From assembly GCA_977006965.1 (NCBI GenBank), contig OZ345360.1, positions 496,001 to 560,000 on the forward strand: a DNA stretch of 64,000 nt, in the 5' to 3' direction. The notes under the pieces are model-generated. The model did not search any database, had not been told where the DNA came from, and saw nothing but the letters and a program-made list of their open reading frames with translations. Source of the stretch: Phymatolithon calcareum (lineage: Eukaryota > Rhodophyta > Florideophyceae > Hapalidiales). Positions 51,561 through 63,928 of the stretch are shown in pieces. Positions within the stretch are counted from its first letter, which is position 1, and each line of letters opens with the position of its first letter. Position numbers and translations under genes: made by a program.

Positions 51561-52600
51561 TTTTTAGCGAAAAATTGTCGTTTTTAATGAACTACCTGAC
51601 GATTCAAGGGGAACAGCGGAGCTTACAGATATCGTGAGTTATCGGTAGCGGTTTCTATTTCGGTTGAGATGGCGGCTTGCTCGGCTAAGGCGATATCGAC
51701 GGATGGCCTGTTCGATGGATACGGTAGAGCGGCAAACGAAAACGGCAGGAAAAACTCAAAATCTGAGTCTTTTTTTGTTTATGATCTGCACAAGTACTCT
51801 ACAATGTAGACACAGGCAGGAGTTGAACACCACAAGCCAGATTCTTTACGGAAGAATACAAGGGTAAATGACCCGGAGGTCTGGATTAAAAATCCAATCA
51901 GATCACAGATGATATAATCGACTAGAGGCCGTCTTACACCAAACGTGAGAGCTGAAATTCACCATAACGCAACTTGATTGGACGGAGACGAACGAACTTG
52001 CAAGTGATACTCGATAACGCTGGTTGGCTGCGTTGGGTGCGGACCGGTTGTCCCGAATTAATTTCGGGTCGGAATGTGGTATCAGAGGTCGATGGTGATT
52101 GGTTGACACGTTGGTGTCAGACTGGGAATGGCGGATGGTGATTGATTGGAAAAGAGGTTGCTGTCGAACCCAGGACCGAAGCTTGGAGATGGATGGCGAT
52201 TTTCCTGAAGGGGATGGTCCCTTTTATTGAGGTGATTACTGGTTGTCGAGTTGATTGCTAGGCCATGACCGGAGGTCAAAACGCCTTAAGTAGGCTAGAC
52301 TAGTGAAACGGAAACTACCAACTCTAAATCTAGTGTTACGAGTCCGACTTATAGGAATCTCCGAAACTAATACTCACAATAATACTAACGTTACAGCAGG
52401 CCGTTACTAAGAGAAGACCGTTAGTGTCACGGAAAACAGGACCGTTTGGTCGAGTGACTTTCACGGGACATACAAACTGCCCGTTTCATGAACATTCACA
52501 TTCCCCTGGAACAGTACAGTATACTGAAATCATGCAGCAGCACCCCGAAAAATCTAACGGGGGTGCAAGGTGATTATACAATAGAGAAACTATTCGACAA
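51561..52600. other. Intergenic / possible 5' LTR region of the copia element
   Basis: This is where a 5' LTR would lie. I could not match it to sequence at the other end (45.1-45.4 kb). No gene recognised. Confidence 0.4.
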
Positions 52601-53560
52601 AATTCGCTGCATGGACCGAAAAAGGTGGCAAAATTCGCTAAATCGGCACCCTTTGCAAAAACTACTACTATTTATGATACGCAGAGCACTCTATAAAAAT
52701 AAAATGGTCAAAAAATAAAAAAATTCAGGAAATTCGCTGCATGGACAGCTCCTCGTCCCAAGTAGCATCTTCGTCATCGCAGTGGGTAAGGTCAATTATT
52801 ATGGACTGAGCAGATTTGTCGATATTGTGGATGTTCGGCCTGGCGCATGTCTGCGAGAGGTGACTGGTGTTTCCGCACGAGGAACAGTGACGGGCCTTCA
52901 TTTCGGACGGCAATTAGGGCCTCTTGCGCTTGCGGCCCGTCTTAGCGACAAGGTCAAACGACGCCAAATTATCCTTTCCTAGCTGGTCACCAGTGACTGC
53001 AACACGAGTGATGCTGCCCTCGTGTTGCTTGGCCTATGATCTCAACAGCCATGCGTCTCCAACCCAGTTCTCGTTTCACGGGTCGAACGCGACCCTATGC
53101 TGCGCCATGTTTCTAGAAGCGTATAAAAGCGCAGCGAAGACGTGGCTACATGGCTGATGGTGCTGTTCAAAGTGGCGATAAGAGCATGTAGCGCGGTAGT
53201 CGCTGTTAACTACCACATGGAATCGTGTCACTTCGTTGCTAACAACACACCTCAGCATGTCACTGTCGATGACCTCCGGGTCCACAAGCAGCTTCTCCGC
53301 TCGGAGGAGTTTTCGTAGTGCTTCTTGTAGCAGTAAGGCGTGAGGAACTTGCCTGTCGATGTGCCTTGCTAATAGGTGTGTTGTGGGCGATTACGAGGTT
53401 GACAATATCGTCAAATTTTGCTCCAGGTTAGTCGCCCACCCTTAGCCCGAGCTCCTTCTTCTCCATGACTTCAGACGGTTCGGGCGAGAGTGTTGTGAGT
53501 TAACTTAGCAGTCGAATGAGACGAGGTGCAGAGTACTTTGTGTAGCGGATGAGTAGTGTA
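52601..53560 (-). mobile_element. Mutator-like (MULE) derivative, copy 1
   Basis: On the minus strand: a SWIM-type zinc-finger region (53285-53076; CSYRHFEQHHQPCSH, with the second Cys of the motif replaced by Tyr), a basic stretch TGRKRKRP, and a CCHC knuckle CSSCGNTSHLSQTC (about 52895-52850). This is the usual C-terminus of MULE transposases. The catalytic domain is missing. The left edge (52601-52646) resembles the left inverted repeat of copy 2. Confidence 0.65.
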
Positions 53561-53684
53561 ATGATAAGCGGCTGCCTAGCTGATATCATAATGAGTACTA
53601 GTTTTTGCAAGGGGTACCGATTTATCCTCGAAACTATTCAGAATACTAAACTAAAAATAAATTGTGCATGCCTAATTAATTTGA

Positions 53685-54487
53685 GTAAATTCACTACATG
53701 GCCACCAAAAAGTTGCAAAATTCATTACATGACCATATCTAGCCATATCTGCAACTCACCCCTAGCCAAGAGTACTGTCATAACCCACTATAGCCCAAAA
53801 CTACTACTCATCAAACGGCACCAAATCGTCCTATACGAGCTGGTCTCCAGTGACTGCAACACGCGCGATGCTGCCCGCATGCTGCTTGGCCCACGTTCTC
53901 AACATCAATAAGTCCCCGAACCAGTACTCGTTCTACGGGTCGAACGACAACCGAAGCTGCACTAAGGGCCTAGAAGCGCACAAAAGTGCAGCAACGACGT
54001 GGCTACATGGCCGTTAGTGCTCTTCAAAGTAGCGGCAGGAACATGTAGCACGGTAATCGCTGCTGACTGTCACATTGAATGGTGTCTCTTCACTGCTAAC
54101 AACACATCTGAGAGCTTTGACGTTAACGCGGAAGGTGCAAGCTGTGTGCGGACTACAGATGAGTGTCAGGCGCTTTTTGTTGCGCTTCGCCGCGAAGTGG
54201 GCCTTGGCTATCGACGTGTTGTGGGAGATCAAGATTTTGATAACGACTTCAATGCTTGATCCAGCGTAGTCACCCACCTGCAGCACGAGCTTCTTCTTTT
54301 CTATGATTTCGGAGTGCTTAGTGGGGGATTTTTGTGTGTTGATCGTTGCGGATGAACACGGCAACGTGCTTCCAGAGCGCCGTCGTATTCAAAACGGATG
54401 AGCAGTAGATTTGGCAATAGATGGCCATGTAGTGAATTTTGCCCATTTTTGGTGGCCATGTTGCAGATTTCCTCGAATGAATTTACT
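53685..54487 (-). mobile_element. Mutator-like non-autonomous element, copy 2, with TIRs
   Basis: Ends 53685-53740 and 54418-54487 are inverted repeats (gtaaattcac/t, then catggccaccaaaaa and gcaaaattca-tacatg) with a ~15-bp indel. Inside, one minus frame (54364-54014) joins a MuDR-type N-terminal segment (AKRNKKRLTLICSPHTACTF) directly to the SWIM start (ATCSCRYFEEH). A stop follows, then RPCSH in phase. The DDE domain has been deleted. DNA similarity to copy 1 shows tandem arrangement in the same orientation. Confidence 0.65.
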
Positions 54488-55459
54488 AGAAATAAATTGT
54501 TTACATATCTAATTTAATATACAGTAGGATCGAGAATGCACGAGACGACAATGTATCATATGCATTCTCTTCCGAGAAAAACGCTTGCATCGTCCTTTTC
54601 AGGTGAGCGTTTGCGCGAGATCTTGGCCATTTTACTATAGACGACAAGAGCATGTGCGGATACTCCATCAACTGCAATAGCGCCTTGGTACACATTTCTG
54701 TTCCAACGTTTCCGCATTTCGATATTGGTCAGCCAAAAATGAGTCACGTATCGCTGGCTTCGACTGATCGAGCGGCGAACAGACTCCGGACTCTGCCTTT
54801 ATGCGGCTTGTATTTTTAATCGCGGGACTGTTCGCGTTCTCGGCCAATTGAATGCGAACTTGTAATTTTGACCAATGGAACGCGAAGCTGTAATTTTTGA
54901 CCAATGGCACGCTGAGAAATATCTCATCAGATCAGTGAACAATTTTCATTTGGTAGAAAATATAGGATATTCCTAAATAATATGACTAAAGCTCCCGAGG
55001 CATCTTCGGTCCACTCGAGTCAGAGAGTCTTCGGTCGAGGGAATGGAAGACCTTCTATGGTCAAGCGACTCGGCCTCATGCGGTAAGAAGCGTATGAACA
55101 ATCATGTTCAGCGAGCGAGACGCGTCTACTGGGTGGCAAAGATCGATTGCTCGGAACGCGAGCGTAAAGTACGTAGTCGAGGGCGAACTGCGCACGAGCT
55201 ACTAACCGCAGCGTTTGCCTTTATTGATACTGCAACCCATTGGACACATGCAGATTATTCGTTTGACGAAACTCGCAATTCGGTGCCGTTTTGTGCCAAG
55301 GATATCAAATGTGATGTACGAAGCAGACTCTGTGTCTCAGCGCTGCTTAATTAGGTGGCGGTTGTAGGATGCATAAGTTCTTGGAAGTCTGACCGCACAC
55401 ACTCAATGAAGGCAGCATTCATCCGGGGATCTCTCCGACTGGGTAACATCGCCATACTT
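54488..55459. other. Intergenic, no gene recognised
   Basis: A direct repeat of the copy 2 left flank (aaataaattgt...) occurs at about 54490-54518. Frames at 54501-54910 (-) and 55043-55354 (+) show no family features. Confidence 0.4.
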
Positions 55460-58400
55460 TTGTCTTGACAACTTGTAAAGAAGGGCGCGCGCAGCTGACT
55501 CGGACGCTAAACGCGGCATTGCATGCACAGGTTGTTACAGAAATTACTCCGTTTGTGCAGGGGGGCTCTAGTGCATCACCGGCGTTACAATGTCTCGTCC
55601 GGGGCCGCGAAGGTCCGTCGTCGGTGGCTCCAACAGCAGTACCGGAAATGCCCATCGGAGAACTGCGGACACATTTCGCCAAACCAATGTCGTAAATCTA
55701 GAGGCACCGCGCCTAGAGGACATCACCACGGAAGCCTTTGTCACTTTCAAACAGAAGAGCGGGTGTAGAAACCACTAGGCCATAAGATGTGTGCACCTGG
55801 ACCTGGGACATGTGTGGACCTATGATCTACCCTATATCAAGGATTTGTATCCCTACGAGTGTCCGAACGAGGGAATCAGGTGTGGAGAAATAGAGGAGGA
55901 ACGAGCGAGGCGATGTGTATCCCTACACTCTCCCGCACGCCTGGTGACTGAGGAAGACTGTATTTTGGTTGAATCTTGAACGTAATGACTTGAATTTTTC
56001 GAGCACCGTGTTTTTCGCTGTAAAGTTTGCTTCAGGTTTGTGGCTTACCTTGACCCGTTTCTTGTGTGTTAATGCTGTAATTTATTTGTAAACGTGTATT
56101 CTTGTCATTGTGATTCGATAATTCTCCGTTGTACTTGCTGCCCTTGCCGATAGTCGAACTGGGAATCTTCATACTCGTCCTTCTCTCGCGTGGGGCCTGT
56201 AACCTGTAGAGACCACTAGGCCATAAGATATGTGCACCTGGACCTGGGACATGTGTGGACCTATGATCTACCCTATATTAAGGATATGTATCCCTAAAGA
56301 GGGCTCCTTGAGCGTCGAGTGGAAGACGTTAACAAGGAAATCGGAGGAAACGTTCCGTTGACTACCGATTTGAATTCAATTTCCAAGCCTGTGTTACACA
56401 TGATGGTCACGGCACAAAAGGTTATTGCTGACAGCACCGACGCGGTCACTGAGGAGAGCCTTAAGGCCTGTGTGGAAGAACGGCCATGTGTGGCCGTCGA
56501 GGACTACGACCTTGCCCAAATTCATCGCGATATTCAACACATGAAAATATTCACCTCCGGCAGTTTGAAGATGTGCATGTTTAAATTTGGCCTGGCTTAT
56601 GATACGGCTCTAGAGAATCGCGAGTACTCTCGGTTCATTGAGACGAGGCGAGTGATCGCGGTAGAGCACATCTTGAGCAGAATCACACGACCCAAGTTGA
56701 AAAGGTTCACTCTGACGATAAAACTAAGCAAGAAAGACGGTTTTAAGAAGAAATATGGCGCTTCCATGAGATAGCTAGCGAAGGACGCTCGTGAGATCGA
56801 TAGGAAAGATGCATCCAAAGGAATTCATGTCGACAGCCACCCCGATTCTGAGGAAGAGACCACGGCAGGTCCTGAACTCCCATCATTTGCGAATCCGTCG
56901 TCGTGAAGCGAATTACGCTAGCAGTGGGCGTAGTGACAGCGGCAGAAGAATCGCCAAACCTTACAGCGGCAGTGGTCGTGACAATCGCGGTAACGGCCAA
57001 AGGGTCCACGAAATAACAGTAAACCTGTGGTGCGATTGAAGTTGGGGAGCCAGAAAAATAGTTGTAGTAATTGTTAATCGCCTGTTGTAATTTCTACAAC
57101 GCACGAAACGTTTGGGGTTATGCTGGAGGTAGTATATACAGCGCAAGAACACAGAAAAAGTAAAAATCTGTTTACTTCGCTTTCCGTGTCCTCTCGTGGG
57201 GGCGGGGAAACTCAAACCCGAGTTTTAGATGGGGGTTTTCGTGTCATTGTGCGTGTATCACGTTCCTCAGAGCATGCTGCACCGTGAGCGCGATACGAAG
57301 CTCAAGAAACTGAAGTGGAAGCCACGAGCCGTCGGTCGGTTCTTCTTTGAGCTCCTGGGTCGTTCGGTCTTCCGTTTAGAGTTTCGTACAAGTTTTCATC
57401 GGGAGCGCGAGCACACAGTCTAAACACTACAGGCTGCCGCGTGCGACCGGCATGGTGGTGTGCTAAACATCCCTGACCTTCTTAAAAACGAGAAGAAGAG
57501 ATCACATCCGCCGAGAAGAGCCCTGGTGCAAAACAGTAGAATTTTGCAAATGCAAGGTGCCTCAGAAGAGAGCACTTTCCACTGTCATAGCGTGGAAAGT
57601 AGACGATAAGCTCGAAGGCATATACGTCGACCACGGAAAGGACCGAATCGAAGATCTGGAGGTTGTTTTAGCAGCTCGAGTGAAAGATTCCAAATCAAAG
57701 GGGACTATCGGTCGCAAGGGCTGCTTCCTTACTGCACTACTCTCTTAGTATCACCAAATTTTCGAATTCGGCTGGGCAAATTCCCACCAGCCGACTTTGA
57801 ACCGATGTGTTTCCGCCTATATCTTGACAGACGTTCTGTGCGCGTTAAAGAGCATCGATACCCTCTGGAGCAAACGGAGTTCCTGGATAAGTTCATTCAG
57901 TGTCTTGTAGAGATGGGGTTTGAATTTGAGTGCACAACCTCTGCGTGGCAAGCTGCGCCACGCCATACTCCGAAAGAGGACTCCCGACCAAGCTACCGAA
58001 TGGCAATAGACCTCCGTCCGGTCAACTCTGCCTCCATCAAGGATTCTTGGCCAATGCCTCACCTCGATTTTGAGGTCAAGAACTTCGCACGAAGCAGTCG
58101 TTTTCCCTCCTTGCACTTCGTCTCGAGATACTAGAAGCGCCCGCTTCATGAAGAATCGTACGAAGCATGTGCCACCGTCACACCTAAGGGATTTTATGCT
58201 TCCAAGCACATACTATAAGGGACTTGCCAACACAACCTCCTACTTCCAGAGGACGGTAGAGACATTGATCAAAAGCTTGTCAAAAACATGACAGCGTGAC
58301 TAGATGACTTCAGCATGCATGAAAAATCTGAGGACGACATTTTAGGATTGTTAGAAATGTTTTCAAGAATTTGTAGCCAAAGGGATCTTTTCCTTTCTGC

Positions 58401-58700
58401 TCTGAAATGCAAGTTCTGTGCGAAAGAAATCAAGTGGTTCGGTCGTATCATCTCTGGCAAGGGATACACCATGGACCTATCACGTCGAGAAGGCCTCAAG
58501 GACATGAAATCACTGCAGACCGCCGACAATCTCGCTTAATTCATTTACTGTTGTTGCTGAATGTCCATTTCAATTCCCAACGTTGCAGTTCTCGTCGTCC
58601 CGGAGAACGGAATCCTGTAGGACGCTTACAAAAGTTCGGGCAAGCGTACAAAACGCTCCATCAAGAAAATCTCGCTGATCAACCTCTCTTGGGGCACAGT
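55460..58700 (+). mobile_element. Ty3/gypsy retrotransposon relic
   Basis: Fragmented frames on +: a knuckle-like CPSENCGHISPNQC (about 55650-55690); a Gag-like 151-codon frame (56319-56774); and RT fragments at 57805-58134 (MAIDLRPVNSASIKDSWPMP) and 58290-58539 (LDDFSMHEKSEDDILGLLEM, then KCKFCAKEIKWFGRIISGKG). The LDDF box with a KWFGRIIS block is the RT palm and thumb of gypsy-type elements. Integrase and LTRs were not found. Many stops and frameshifts. Confidence 0.7.
55771..56296 (+). repeat. 85-bp direct duplication within the gypsy relic
   Basis: 55771-55855 and 56212-56296 are copies with about 3 differences (around ccactaggccataagat and tggacctatgatctaccc). They are 441 bp apart, so a segment was duplicated or recombined within the element. 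Confidence 0.85.
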
Positions 58701-59199
58701 TCATGAATCATCATTTGAAAACGTACAAGCCACACTGCGCAACTCCGTTAATAGTGGGTTTGGCAAACACTGTACGGTCTTTTTTCGGTTGGTATGACTC
58801 TTCAATTAGGAACCGTACCGAAATGTCTTGACTTACGTTGCCAAACGCATGCGTTAAGTACTGTATGATATGCTGTAATCGCGTTGGAGAGGCAGCATGC
58901 AACCATCCGTCTCCTACTCCGAGCACAGGCGTACACAGCACACTACTCACTATGCAGGAGAGGAATATTAAGATCATCGCGCCATAGGGGCGTCAATTTG
59001 GGAACTTAATGCATGCCACTTGTGCAGTGAGAAGACGTCATCACAGCTGTTTCGAGAAATGGCGTCTGAGGCGCTGGCGCTACGTCGTGAGTGAGACTGT
59101 CGCCGCATAGTGCATGCGCTGCGGAATCTATGATAGCGGGCAAAGCGCCGTGCATCGCGGAAGAGAATAGATGATATGGGAAGTAGAGAAGCAAGAATT
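58701..59199. other. Intergenic, no gene recognised
   Basis: Minus-strand frames at 58711-59194 have no recognised features. Confidence 0.35.
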
Positions 59200-59770
59200 A
59201 CGAGGGCAATGATGAGGACTTAGCACAGGCACAGAGGTATAATTGATTCCTCGAAGAGCAAGAACTGTTGAACGTCCCAGCGAAGAGAGCCCTGGAAGGA
59301 AAGTTCACGCACATGGATGAGAAACTGCGAATATATTGGGCACGGATCGAGACGGAGAAGGCCAAAAACGCAAAATTGCCGTGAATATGAGCGAGAATCC
59401 AAACCCTGTAGTCCAAATCAAGTCGGGAAACACACAGACTTTGGGCAGTCAAATGGTCTTTCGGCCGGTTTCCTCCGCGAAATCCCTCGGTATATTTCGA
59501 AAATTACGACGAACAAGAAGCGATGCTGCTGGAAACCCTTCAACTCTACCTAACGCAACTACAGATGAATGATAGAACAGAAGAGGAAGTGAAACAAGCG
59601 ATGGACAAATTAATGATGATAGAAAGCGAGATGCAGGAAGACATGATGGTGTGATGATAGAGGTGATATGATGCAGTCTTCCCTGGAAGGGTTACAGCGC
59701 AATGAGAAACTGTTCTGGTGTCGGCGTGCGCCGGCGTTGAGGGCTTCTAAAATAAAAAGCTACAATTTTC
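59200..59770 (+). mobile_element. Probable 3' end of a third LINE family
   Basis: The last coding stretch (about 59515-59655) reads ETLQLYLTQLQMNDRTEEE and ends EMQEDMMV, a helical acidic tail like the ETEKALDELLLFIKTLIERM tail of family 1. The 3' UTR ends gagggcttctaaaataaaa, matching the gggcttttaaataaa termini of families 1 and 2. The 5' limit is unknown. Confidence 0.5.
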
Positions 59771-61765
59771 CCCCTTAACAATGGACCTTTCCCGCCTTTT
59801 TGCTCTTCCCACCATTTCAGTCATTCCCTAGTATTTGATGTATGATTCCCATTAGAGTATAAAATATGTCACTAATGACTTAGCGTTACAGTAACCACTT
59901 TTCGCGAGGTACTGTGAGCTGACGACGGACTACGTAAGTTCGTCGGCAGCCAATCTATGATAAACAAATACTTTTCGGTCTTGGCTGGCTTCAACAAGAA
60001 AATCTTCGGGACGACTTCGACGACCCCGTCAGACCATCGTCTATTCGGCCATCCACTCTCGACGAGTAGGGTCTTTCCGGCAGAAGTGCTACCTCCGCGA
60101 CTGTCCGCGCTTCTGGCGCAGTTGTTTAATGAACACCCTTTCCTCGCCCTGTCAGCAGTACCCTGACGACTTCTGCCTTAGGGCCGTTCCTACCACGCTC
60201 GTTAGGCCCCTTAATTCAAACCCCCCTAAACTCGCTCTGTCTACCACACGCGCGTCGGGGCTGCGATCCCGACGTGCCAGTGTGACGGACATTTCCGGAT
60301 CCGTTATAATACACCCGGGGCATTCTTCACACGCTCTGCTACGCTGCCGACGTGTCTTCGGGACCTTCATTGGAAGTGCCGCCGACATTCTTGTGTCTCT
60401 ATCCTACAGCCGTTCAAGTTGCTGTTCCAGCAGTCTATTATTGAGGCAAAAAAACGTTTCGCGTTGGAAATTGTCCCCATATATTTTGCTCATGCCCTCT
60501 TTCAGTCGCTGTTGCTTGGGGCGGCCGGTGTTACCCTTCAACGATGCTTCCTGGTGAGTGAACTCTGCTGACACAACAAAAATGAACATTGTTGTCAATC
60601 CCACTTATTGTAGGCGTACTATAGTCATATTCGCACCAGTAAAAGTCGTTAAACAATCGGAATGTATACAGAGCTTTGATCACAGTAAGCTTCGCTTTGC
60701 CGGGGCGGATCCAAGGAGAGTAGCACCTTTGTCACTAAACCTCTGATCAAACGCCCAATCTGTGACGAATCAGCAATATCAGTTACTCGCACTTGGAGCC
60801 TCTTCCGCGCCGCTACAAGCGAACACTTTGTGCGCCCTACTCGACAATAGGCCGATCCTAGGACTTTCGCTCCATGCGCTACAAACCGCTTTCGGCGCAT
60901 TTCCTCTACAATAAAATGTATCGGTGGCGTCCTTGTCCGCCAGCCGCACAAAACGCATGTAATACAATATAGAAAGAAAGTGACATATCTGTCTCTTCGT
61001 AACATCTCGCTGACACAAGTGCGAGTTGTCGGCTAATCGAACCATGGCGTACTCAGATGTCTCCGTATCCATCAATTCAATCAGACAGTCTAGAAACCTT
61101 AGGCTTGAACACACGCGTGGGGATGCAGTTATTCCCGGTCGTGTTCCATTAGCGGAGAAGTCAAAACTTAAGTAAACAATGCTGCTCAGAACCGATATCA
61201 ATAACAGGCTGCCACAGAGAGTTCCCTGGTCGAAGACACTCCAAAATTCGAGGACGAATCAAAGGTTGAGGCGGTGAATCTATTTATCCGTCTCAAGCTC
61301 GAGGGGAATGCAGTGTGTTCTCAGAGACACTGGAAACCGAAAGAGACGTCACATTTTGCAATGAAATACTAAATTTTAGACTGTAGAACCTTAAAGTTCT
61401 GTCTGTCCCCGGTTGATCAGCCGGCGACGGACAGAAGGTGGAAAATCCGTTCCACGAGCCACAAAAGCGCTCCAATAATATTATTGTGCACAAACAAAGC
61501 CTCAGGTCAGGTTTATACCAACATTTTCATGCTCCTGTCGAGAACCTTTTGCTTCAAAAAGACACCTCGCGGTTTTCTTGTGGATGAACACCTGCGTCGC
61601 GTCTTGTCATACGACCACGACCACAGGAACCTATTAGGCATCGGGAGACAGGTTAATTTCGTTTGTTCTGCTTTTTTCTCATACATCATTACAGTAAATT
61701 TGTTTTTGGCTGGTTTATTTTGCGCCGAAACCCCTTCCCATTGCTCACGGTACTCTTACTCCACG
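59771..61765. other. Gene-poor stretch before the second Harbinger transposase
   Basis: A 142-codon frame at 60129-60557 (+) and minus-strand frames at 60649-61201 show no motifs. The left end of the second Harbinger element should lie here; no terminus like GGGCCACTCC was found. Confidence 0.4.
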
Positions 61766-63007
61766 ATGGACAAGAAAAAGAAAGCCCTTCTGTTGACAAC
61801 CTTGGCAACGGCGATCATGCTCCTGTTCAACGATGAAGACTTTCGCACCGCGTGTGCAAACCGCTCGACTCGTAACAGTCGAGCTTCTATAAGCCGAAAA
61901 CGATTACAGTTCGCTGTCATCGTACAATACCTATCGGACGACGAGTTCCGTCGCGTCTTTCGTCTCTCTAGCAGTTTATTCTACGACTTTCTTCGTCGTT
62001 TCCGACCCCGTCTCACTAGAGACGAGAAACAAGCAGCTTTCTCAAGTGGTGGTGCTGTTCAGCCGTCTGTTCGTTTGGCGGTCACTCTCCGTCTCCTAGC
62101 CGGAGGCAGATACCTAGACCAGATGCTCTGTTTCTCTTTTGCCAAATCTACTGCCTGCGACGTTTTCCACGACACTCTCCGCTAAAACCTCGACGAATTA
62201 CCCATGCCAAGTTTACCGTTCGACGACGCTGAAGCCCTTGGCAATCTCTCCGACGGCTTTAGCGTGCTCCGCTTCTTACCATCCCCATTGTACGGTTGTG
62301 TCGGCGCGTTGGACGGCATCGCTATCGCAGTGCAGAAGCCACCGGATCAGAACGTCCCTCGTAATTTTTATTGCCGGAAAGGGAAGTTTGTACTCTCTGT
62401 GCAAGCCGTGGTCGACCACAAATACCGCTTTCTGTACATGTCCTGCAAATGTGTCGGCAGCACACACGACTCGATCGCCTTCGCCACATCCTCTCTGGCC
62501 ACCCGCCTTCGCGCAGGCGACATGGTCCAGGGTTACTGGCTGGCTGGAGTCGCTGCCTATCAGTGCTGCGACGGTCTACTGACCCCCTGGACCAAGGGGT
62601 CACTGGCGGACCCCGAGGAAGGCGAATATGGAGACTCCTTCAACTTCTACCGTTGCTCATTCCGCATCGTCGTGGAACAAGACTTTGGCATGCTGGTGGC
62701 GAGATGGGGCATTCTGTGGCGCCCGCTTAGCTACAAACTAGTCGATACGCTCCCCATTGTCTCCGATGTCATGCGTCTGCACAACTTTTGCATTGACGTT
62801 GACGACGTCGCCGCATGCCCGTCCCCTACATTGTCCACTGCAGGCGCGGTCCCTGCTTTTGACACTTGGTGGTCCGCCGCAACGCACCTCTGGAAGACAC
62901 TCACGCGCACATGCGGCCGCCGCCGTGATCTCGAAGAGAGGATCCTGCGCCAGCTCCTCATCGCTGGACTTAAACAGCGCGGCGTCACGCGCCCTGCACA
63001 ATCCTGA
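61766..63007 (+). pseudogene. PIF/Harbinger transposase, second element, stop codon and lost catalytic acid
   Basis: Starts MDKKKKALLLTTL at 61766. One frame throughout, broken only by TAA at 62183-62185 (between FHDTLR and NLDELP). Conserved parts: VRLAVTLRLLAGGRYLDQM; the first catalytic Asp in GCVGALDGIAIAV; NVPRNFYCRKGKFVLSVQAV; the second Asp in GSTHDSIAF; and YWLAGVAAYQCCDGLLTPW, where the third acid should stand. Here GTC (Val) replaces the expected GAC (Asp), a one-base change. The C-terminus (RLHNFCIDVDD...) is intact. It is therefore inactive twice over. It is distinct from the 18-kb element at sequence level but from the same superfamily. Confidence 0.85.
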
Positions 63008-63047
63008 CCTCAGTCGTGTCCCCCGATAAAGACATTTTTGTAATACT

Positions 63048-63928
63048 TTACATCGCACTCAGGTCTAATTTCTCATGCAATGCCTTGAGCTTCCGCTCGA
63101 GCGCAGAACGCATGCGTGAATTCAAATCGTCGTTCGCGTCCAACGCCATGATTTCCGCTCGCTGCTTGGTGAGCATCTGTAGCTGCTCCAGCAGTACTAT
63201 TTCTTCGTCCACGACATCAGCGTCGTTGTGGGATTTGGTGCCGGAGGAGGCACGCTCGCCCGACGATAGTGTGTTCTCCATTGATGATAGGAGCCACTAT
63301 CGCCTCTAAATTTTTCGAGCGGTGCTGCGATTCCGCTAGCATAAGCTCCTCCGCCTTCCGTTTCGCACGCGTGCGCCCGATCCGAACGTCAAAGGGCTTG
63401 TTGTTATCGAAAAAACACCCGCCGGGGCCAGCTTACACGTGAAGTTCAGTACGTCCGTGTCCTCCTCTACGGTACCACATCCCATGGCATGAAACATGAT
63501 GCACGTAAACTTGAATTGTAAAGACATAGTAGTTCCATTAGGTGCCGGAGTGACAAAGTTTTGAAAGCCGCCAGCCTCAGGATTGTTCTGGCCAGAGACC
63601 GTCCACCGTGAATATGCTTTCATAAACAACGCGCGGACCGCGAAAAACGATCTTTGAGCCACGCGCCCCCGCGCTTAATAGGTTTGACGTTGGGGTCGAT
63701 GGTGGACACATCGTCGGCACCGGAGATACAACCCCTCAGGTCCAGTTCAACACGTACAGTGGAGTCGTTGAACAGCCTCGCGATCAACGTCTCCCAGAAC
63801 GCGTCACGTCCTTCGCGACGTTGTTGTTGCTCGTGTGAGAGGTCGCGCCCAGATTCGATCAGCGCGTCGCGCGCTGCTTCATATCTCGTCAGTAGGCCCA
63901 TCAGACGAGCGAACTCTTCCACAGTCAT
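63048..63928 (-). pseudogene. Harbinger second ORF (Myb/trihelix-like), frameshifted
   Basis: Tail to tail with the transposase, the same layout as at 18-21.6 kb. The frame is open upstream of MTVEEFARLMGLL to the window end, so the start may lie outside. It reads an N-terminal helical part and GGAWLKDRF, then shifts (about 63635) to AVRALFMKAYSRWTVSGQNN, a Trp/basic pattern of Myb-like DNA-binding helices. It shifts again (about 63370) to RAKRKAEELMLAESQH and again (about 63285) to a coiled tail ending LDLSAM. At least three frameshifts. Confidence 0.7.

Noticed and set aside
51780-51880. Possible tRNA or primer-binding site near ggagttgaacaccac
   Set aside because: No cloverleaf could be drawn, and no LTR edge lies beside it.
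61395-61440. Hairpin-like stretch ctgtccccggttgatcagccgg as a terminator or attachment site
   Set aside because: Arms are short and interrupted; no supporting context in a eukaryotic intergenic region.
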